From Sagittula salina (lineage in GTDB: Bacteria > Pseudomonadota > Alphaproteobacteria > Rhodobacterales > Rhodobacteraceae): a DNA stretch of 64,000 nucleotides. The position numbers and the translations under genes are program-made. The notes beneath the pieces are model-generated. The model had not been told where the DNA came from and did no database searches. It worked only from the letters and a program-made list of their open reading frames with translations. Location: the NCBI RefSeq assembly GCF_017813235.1, contig NZ_JAGISH010000008.1:185308-249307 (forward strand). Direction: 5' to 3'. Of this stretch, positions 63,911-64,000 are shown piece by piece (within the stretch, counting starts at the first letter, position 1; each line of letters begins with the position of its first letter).

Positions 63911-64000
63911 CGAAGCCTGACCCCGGTCTTGAACAGGCCGATAATCGTTTCGGCCAGTGCGTTGTCATAGGAGTCCCCCACGCTGCCGACCGATGGCTCC
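63911..64000 (-). mobile_element. IS3-family transposase fragment (at window edge)
   Basis: The minus-strand translation from 63999 reads EPSVGSVGDSYDNALAETII and GLFKTGV, the conserved catalytic-glutamate block of IS3-family OrfB transposases. Only about 28 codons are in view before the sequence passes into the racemase gene, so it is a fragment end or the 3' end of a broken element. Confidence 0.75.

Overview
The window reads as chromosomal DNA of a high-G+C alphaproteobacterium, most likely of the Rhodobacteraceae (Roseobacter group). The support is inference from gene content: a hisS-hisZ-hisG operon with the short HisG, an xdhABC locus with a nucleoside-type ABC importer, a class II ribonucleotide reductase, a DUF1489 protein, a TAXI-type TRAP system and strong G/C third-position bias. 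No rRNA, tRNA, CRISPR array, integrase or plasmid replication gene was seen.

Layout. 1-7.8 kb: a leftward purine locus, xdhA-xdhB-xdhC followed by a sugar/nucleoside-type ABC importer (ATPase and two permeases, the second cut by the window edge). 8-12.3 kb: an SRPBCC/ArsR pair, a MarR regulator divergent from a DHA2 drug exporter, and an alpha/beta hydrolase. 12.5-28 kb: core genes: dnaE, a lipoprotein, a K+ channel/TrkA protein, slyX, hisS-hisZ-hisG, a YghU-type GST, a YdcF-type protein, DUF1489, an orphan MHYT protein and nrdJ. 28.5-41.1 kb: an accessory island, in part visibly lower in G+C, with small unknown proteins, an unrecognised two-gene cassette (32.9-35.1 kb), a DUF4041/GIY-YIG protein, the frameshifted end of a large nuclease-like protein and an HNH nuclease. 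A diverged ~130-bp inverted repeat brackets 37.1-41.0 kb. 41.1-49.3 kb: a complete peptide/nickel-type ABC importer operon with two phosphatase-family enzymes and a divergent LysR regulator. 49.4-52.3 kb: a decay zone holding a broken OLD-nuclease/UvrD-helicase pair (resembling a dead Gabija-type defence module) and two damaged IS5-family elements. 52.4-63.2 kb: a catabolic locus: an RpiR regulator divergent from a TAXI-TRAP importer, UspA, a class III aminotransferase and a beta-keto acid cleavage enzyme (BKACE), then a periplasmic isoquinoline-oxidoreductase-type molybdenum hydroxylase with its diheme cytochrome c. 63.3-64 kb: an alanine-racemase fragment abutting an IS3-family transposase fragment.

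The most unusual signal is in the decay zone. The two adjacent, unrelated IS5-family transposase genes are interrupted by four copies of an element of exactly 41 bp, in both orientations, with no target duplication seen. Removing each copy rejoins the flanking transposase codons exactly. Aligned to each other, the copies share a fold (two hairpins and a conserved bulged T), and several stem base pairs differ by compensatory changes. I do not recognise this element. It is the best candidate here for something undescribed.

How the genes work together. The left locus imports and oxidises purines (hypoxanthine/xanthine to urate). The 41-49 kb operon imports a substrate that is probably a phosphorylated or phosphodiester compound, judged only from the two phosphatase-family genes. 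The right locus imports a small acid by TRAP transport; the 4-bp overlap of aminotransferase and BKACE genes suggests beta-amino acid to beta-keto acid to acyl-CoA chemistry, and a separate periplasmic Mo-hydroxylase passes electrons to a cytochrome c.
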